Source: Meandrina meandrites (lineage: Eukaryota > Cnidaria > Anthozoa > Scleractinia > Meandrinidae). Taken from it: a stretch of DNA of 64,000 bases. The DNA lies in contig OY855903.1 in NCBI GenBank assembly GCA_963693305.1, positions 54,044,650 through 54,108,649 of the forward strand, read 5' to 3'. A program made the translations under genes and the position numbers. Within the stretch, counting starts at the first letter, position 1; the number at the start of each line of letters is the position of its first letter. This document shows, in pieces, positions 60,209-64,000 of the stretch. The notes under the pieces were generated by a model. The model had not been told where the DNA came from and searched no databases. It saw nothing but the letters and a program-made list of their open reading frames with translations.

Positions 60209-60502
60209 TTATAAATGGTCAACTGAAACAGAACCCATCGGAAAATCGTTCAAAAATAAGTGTCGAGTGGTGACGGTAGGGCGATCTTCAACGTAAAAGT
60301 TGGACACAGGATCTTTAACCTTGGAGTGGCCTGTGTGCACTGACTGAATATTAAATAGGTTTTCAGCAACCAAACGGTTCACTATACCTCTAGAAGAATC
60401 TTGATCCAAGAGCTTGTTTGAAACCCACAAGCCACCAAGACAGATACAGATAACAATAAACAGCAGCTTATTCTTGTACCATAACCGTGATTTTCCCAAC
60501 AT
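60209..60502 (-). CDS. Carbohydrate sulfotransferase, probable first exon
   Basis: ATG at 60502 in a good context (CCCACCATG). It encodes a short cytoplasmic tail MLGKSRLWYKN and a 20-residue membrane segment KLLFIVICICLGGLWVSNKL, the type II signal-anchor arrangement of Golgi sulfotransferases. It lies 4 kb upstream of the terminal exon on the same strand. A phase-1 exon end needed to join 56198 occurs at ATGG|GTTCTG (about 60238), a weak donor; a stronger AAG|GTTAAAG at about 60319 would be phase 0 and need another exon. So the link is probable, not proven. Confidence 0.55.
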   Translation of the reverse strand: MLGKSRLWYKNKLLFIVICICLGGLWVSNKLLDQDSSRGIVNRLVAENLFNIQSVHTGHSKVKDPVSNFYVEDRPTVTTRHLFLNDFPMGSVSVDHL

Positions 60503-60598
60503 GGTGGGTGGTTGGTAACAAATTGTTTGTGCGTGTCGCAGGCTTTTCTCTTCTCGGGATGTATTTTTTATACGAGTAAAGCTCTCAAAGATTACCAA

Positions 60599-61972
60599 GC
60601 AACTAAATTTATGTAAAAGCTCGAATTGATTTCGTGATCTGATTGGTTAAAAAAGCGAGACCTTGGGGCTTTTTTGGTAAAATATATCTTATTAGACATT
60701 TTTGTTTTTTCCGTTTAAATAATTGTTCTGTTTTGCGAAATTGCAGTGAGCCAAAATTTAAGAATAATTTTCCTTTTTAAGAGAAACGCGCGCGATCGTG
60801 TCAAACAAGGGAAAATCAATCAGATTCGCGTTTCTATGATCTAATACACAATAGGTGTTTTATAATGCTAAATTTGACAAGAGGCATAAATTAGTTTATT
60901 TATTGAGGAAAAAAACTTTCATCGAACCGCATTCTAATTTTGTGTCATTTATGAATAAACATAAAACAGCTTTTTTGTGTGTGAACGGAACTCTATACTC
61001 CAGAACTGTGCCTGTTCCTTTTAGATATCCTGGGTTTTTTTTGTGTGTACTGTTTTCGGTTTCCTGCTGTTGGTAGCATGTTAAATTAGCAACCGCTCTC
61101 TCCATGCCAGGCTCGATGTTGCCTATGCCGTGAAATAACGAACTGTTCTTCCATGCAGCGCCACTGCTGTCTCGGGCTCGTAGGTCCGATAACTTTTTGC
61201 GCGATAAAATGTTCTTTAGTATACACCAATCAAAGTCTTTTCAGTTTTTTATTTGACTAGCATCACATCACTCTTTGTTATTTTGCCACAGCAGATCAAC
61301 ATGATGTCTGTTGTTTCCTTAGTAACCTATTTTAAAACAGTAAAAATGCACGTCCTTTTTGTATTTTCTTTTGTACCTGTAGTTTGGCCACGGCACGGTA
61401 TTCTGTCTTTTCCGTTGGTACTTATAGCGCGAAGCGCGGAGCGAAAAACCGCAACAACACTTTTCCTTTCGCTTCTCGCCCGAGGAGCATATAGCCTACA
61501 GTGGTTCTGTTCGTAGTCTATCGTTTTGCTTTAGTTGTTCTTTAGCTGTGGCGTAGGTCAAGTAATTAATTTTCTAATCATGAATAATCATAATACTGTC
61601 ACGTTTCAGGCCGTAACATGACAACCAACTGTTCTCACAGGCTTGCCGTCTCAGCCAGCTGATTTGTTTTTCGCTCACTAGGAAGACTGCCTACAGGCAA
61701 TCGCATAGAACAGGCGGTGTGCGCACTGGGATCGCTATGCATCATGGTCGAAAGTAAAATTCCGATCATTTGTGTCAAGTCGTGGTGGAGTGCACATCTT
61801 GTAGGAGGCGACGAAGGCGAACAATATTCGTTAAATACGCTGCGAAAATCAGCGAATTGTCTATGTTTTCTTTAAAAGAACCTTAATGAACAAACAAGTT
61901 CGAGTTTTGTTGGGAAAACAGTCTCCGCTTCTTGATACATACCGTTAGTTTAATACATTCGCATGTTGGTCC
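60599..61972. other. No gene seen
   Basis: Upstream flank of the sulfotransferase and beyond. Short open frames only. GCGCGAAGCGCGGAGCG near 61428-61444 is a small inverted repeat. Confidence 0.4.
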
Positions 61973-61978
61973 ATGTGA

Positions 61979-63004
61979 CAGGGGCACCCAACGGAATATT
62001 TCGGTAAAATATCTGTTCGGATGGAAGGTCGCCTAAGAATTTCGAAATTTTTTCCCAGCGACGCTCTAGACTTCTCAAATTCTTTCGGAAAACCATAAAG
62101 TTTCCCTACAATTTTCGGAATTGATGTGCTCACTTTTATCATGTCCCATAATTTTCGGACGGTTTTGTTTGTTCTCTAAAATTTTCGTTTGGCTTAATTA
62201 TTCCAAAAGCTGCTAAAAGTTTCGGTGAGCATTAGAGGTAATCAGGAATGTACGTGAACCTAATGAAAGATAAAGGCAATTGAGGTGATTGAGCTCGGCA
62301 TTAGCCTACTTATCAGATTATTGGAGAAGTTATTTTTGTGGTCAGAGCATCTAAAACGATCAAATTATTCGGTTTTGACCGTAAAAAGATTCCTACGCCA
62401 ACAACAATCCCTTGATCGGGTCAGAAACGCTCGTAAACCTACAAGAAAAGGTGTTTGTCCTTGTACAGTATATGCAGTGTTTCGTCACCAAATGTGAGAT
62501 CAGAACGGAAATATAAAGAAAAGCCTATGTTTTCAGCTTTGCTTCTTTCTAAATGTCAGCAGTGCGTGCCTATTATGTATTATCACTTCTCCTTCTCGCC
62601 ACGTTAAAGAAAGCCTGTCGTATAATTTACACCCCCTAACGTTTTCGGATGAATAGGTTTAACGACTATAATATTCGGATAAACATTTATATTGCCTAGT
62701 ATTTTCGCGAAATTTCGATAGGCACACCTATAACGAAAAACTTCCCCTAAAATTTTCTAGTGAAAATATGGTCTCTCAGTGTCCTCGAACTTTCGACAAG
62801 ATCCATCAGGATAGCTAAAACTTTCGGATGACTTAAAAAAGGACCCTAGAATTTTCGAAACGACGAAAGTTCCCCTTAAATATCCGAACAGATAAATATT
62901 TTTAGGGCATCTCCAAATTAACTAAAAAGCCTTCTAGAACATAGAGAAATCCATTTACGACACTTCTGACGTCTTTGGAAAGATTCGGTCGTTGGGTGCC
63001 CCTG
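61979..63004. mobile_element. Non-autonomous DNA transposon, 6-bp TSD
   Basis: 1,026 bp with inverted termini CAGGGGCACCCAACG / CGTTGGGTGCCCCTG and flanking ATGTGA on both sides (61973-61978 and 63005-63010). The interior repeats a motif of the type (A)ATTTTCGGA more than a dozen times on both strands, spaced irregularly. A short plus-strand frame at 62285-62497 shows no recognisable product. Superfamily uncertain (hAT or another CAGGGG-type). Confidence 0.65.
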
Positions 63005-63010
63005 ATGTGA

Positions 63011-64000
63011 GCGAAGGATAATTGAATCTGCCCAGCCGATGCATCGGTAGCCTACCAGCTACTTCAAGACGACCCAATACTTGGGCCCAATGTCACTTTG
63101 TTCGATCATTCACGACCAGTCTGCACTTTTTTACTCTCCTTAAAGTCAGTGATCCCAAAACAATCGTGAGCAAACTCAAGGTAAGATGGCCTGTTCGAAA
63201 TGTTTTGATTTTCTAGATCTGTCCATTCAGTGCTACCTCGAGTACTGAAATCGATTTGATCGATTCGAGCTTTCAACTGTCCAAACATTGCGTCAAAAAA
63301 GGCTTAATTTAATAGCTGACCTTGCGTTGTATAAAACTACCGAGTCTGCATGATAAGAATAATTTGTGTATTCTAGTGTTTATGTTTATACACACTGATC
63401 AAATTAAAGTTGGTACAAATTATAATTTAATTTAAGCTTTTCCAGGCTTTTTGCTGCTTCTGCAGTTCTTATTATTGTTATTTTACGATTGAGGTTTGTA
63501 TTGCTCCTGCGTATACTTTTTTTTATAAATTACTGAGCATCATTTCCCCTTGAACTCTTCAGTAATACTTGGATCAGGTGGTTTTCACAGTGTTAAATCA
63601 AATAAAAGAAAAACTGCATTTTACTGTATGTTTGTTTGTCATTGCCAGTGTTTTGGTATGATTCATATGAAAGTAATTTAACAGTTTTATTATAGGTATG
63701 AAACAGCAGATAGATTTGTGCTTACACAGCCTCATGGAGTCACTAGAGGGAGTTTGGGAGAATTTCATAGTTTATGTTAGCTCTCATGGTTGTATTAAGC
63801 TATCAAAAGATGTCCCATTTTCTTAGTACTTTTTTTAAAGCCTACAAGTCGTACCCATGTTTACACTCTTGAAACAGGTTCGCACATAAATGAGCATACA
63901 ATTGCTTGTTAGAATTGTAAAACAGTGAATACCATACTCAAGAACCTTTCAGCTTTAGATCAGACTACATTAGCAGGTGTAATAAAATTAAATGCAAGCA
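63011..64000. other. No gene seen
   Basis: AT-rich sequence to the window end; no supportable coding frame. Confidence 0.4.

Overview
The window reads as a piece of an animal nuclear genome, most likely a cnidarian (a coral or sea anemone). This is inferred from the multi-exon host-type genes, the mix of transposable elements (R2, CR1/L2-like and Tx1/L1-like LINEs, Harbinger, MULE-like, piggyBac-like and mariner-like elements) and general sequence character. No marker pins the species. Real host genes are few: a carbohydrate sulfotransferase (right end, minus strand), exons resembling a SAMD3-like gene (about 4.6-5.8 kb, minus), and a broken Myb/SANT-like gene split by a large insertion.

The centre is a nearly complete Polinton/Maverick (adintovirus-like) element at 27684-48070. 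It is 20,387 bp long, has terminal inverted repeats, and is flanked by a perfect 6-bp target-site duplication AACGTC (27678-27683 and 48071-48076). It carries a protein-primed family B DNA polymerase on the plus strand. On the minus strand lies a tightly packed block: a PLA2-domain protein, several small basic proteins, packaging ATPase, adenain-type cysteine protease, major capsid protein, penton-type minor capsid protein and a chromodomain integrase. The outer arms hold accessory genes: a spliced RING-type protein on the left, and on the right a differentially spliceable PIP-box/GRF-zinc-finger gene, an exonuclease-like protein and an orphan. The integrase has an in-frame TGA. The major capsid gene and one small basic gene each carry a one-base frame change, so this copy is probably inactive unless those are assembly errors.

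Left of the Polinton, 1-11.2 kb is an array of direct duplications of a 2-3 kb unit of unknown coding content, followed by a Gag-like ORF relic. A Harbinger element (12041-15146) sits in that relic and is itself split by a TTAA-flanked element (13201-14764). Next come a decayed membrane-glycoprotein (envelope-like) ORF set and a relic of a second, different Polinton-type ATPase at 17.9-20.3 kb. An R2 retrotransposon (20835-23974, minus) sits at the classical R2 site inside a dispersed 28S rRNA gene fragment (23975-25010 upstream, 20803-20834 downstream). A LINE fragment with a PHD finger and a 2A-like motif follows at 25.5-26.2 kb.

Right of the Polinton are the 5' half of the broken SANT-like gene, several MITEs, a MULE-type transposase relic, the sulfotransferase (terminal exon 55396-56198, likely first exon ending near 60502) with a Tx1/L1 LINE in its intron, and a 1-kb DNA transposon with a 6-bp TSD at 61979-63004.

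The most unusual observations are in the Polinton: three tandem 3' splice sites in the RING gene, a retained-intron switch in the right arm, serial ATGA stop/start overlaps, SR-type repeats at the polymerase N-terminus that also form DNA/RNA hairpins, and clusters of hairpins on both sides of the polymerase gene.
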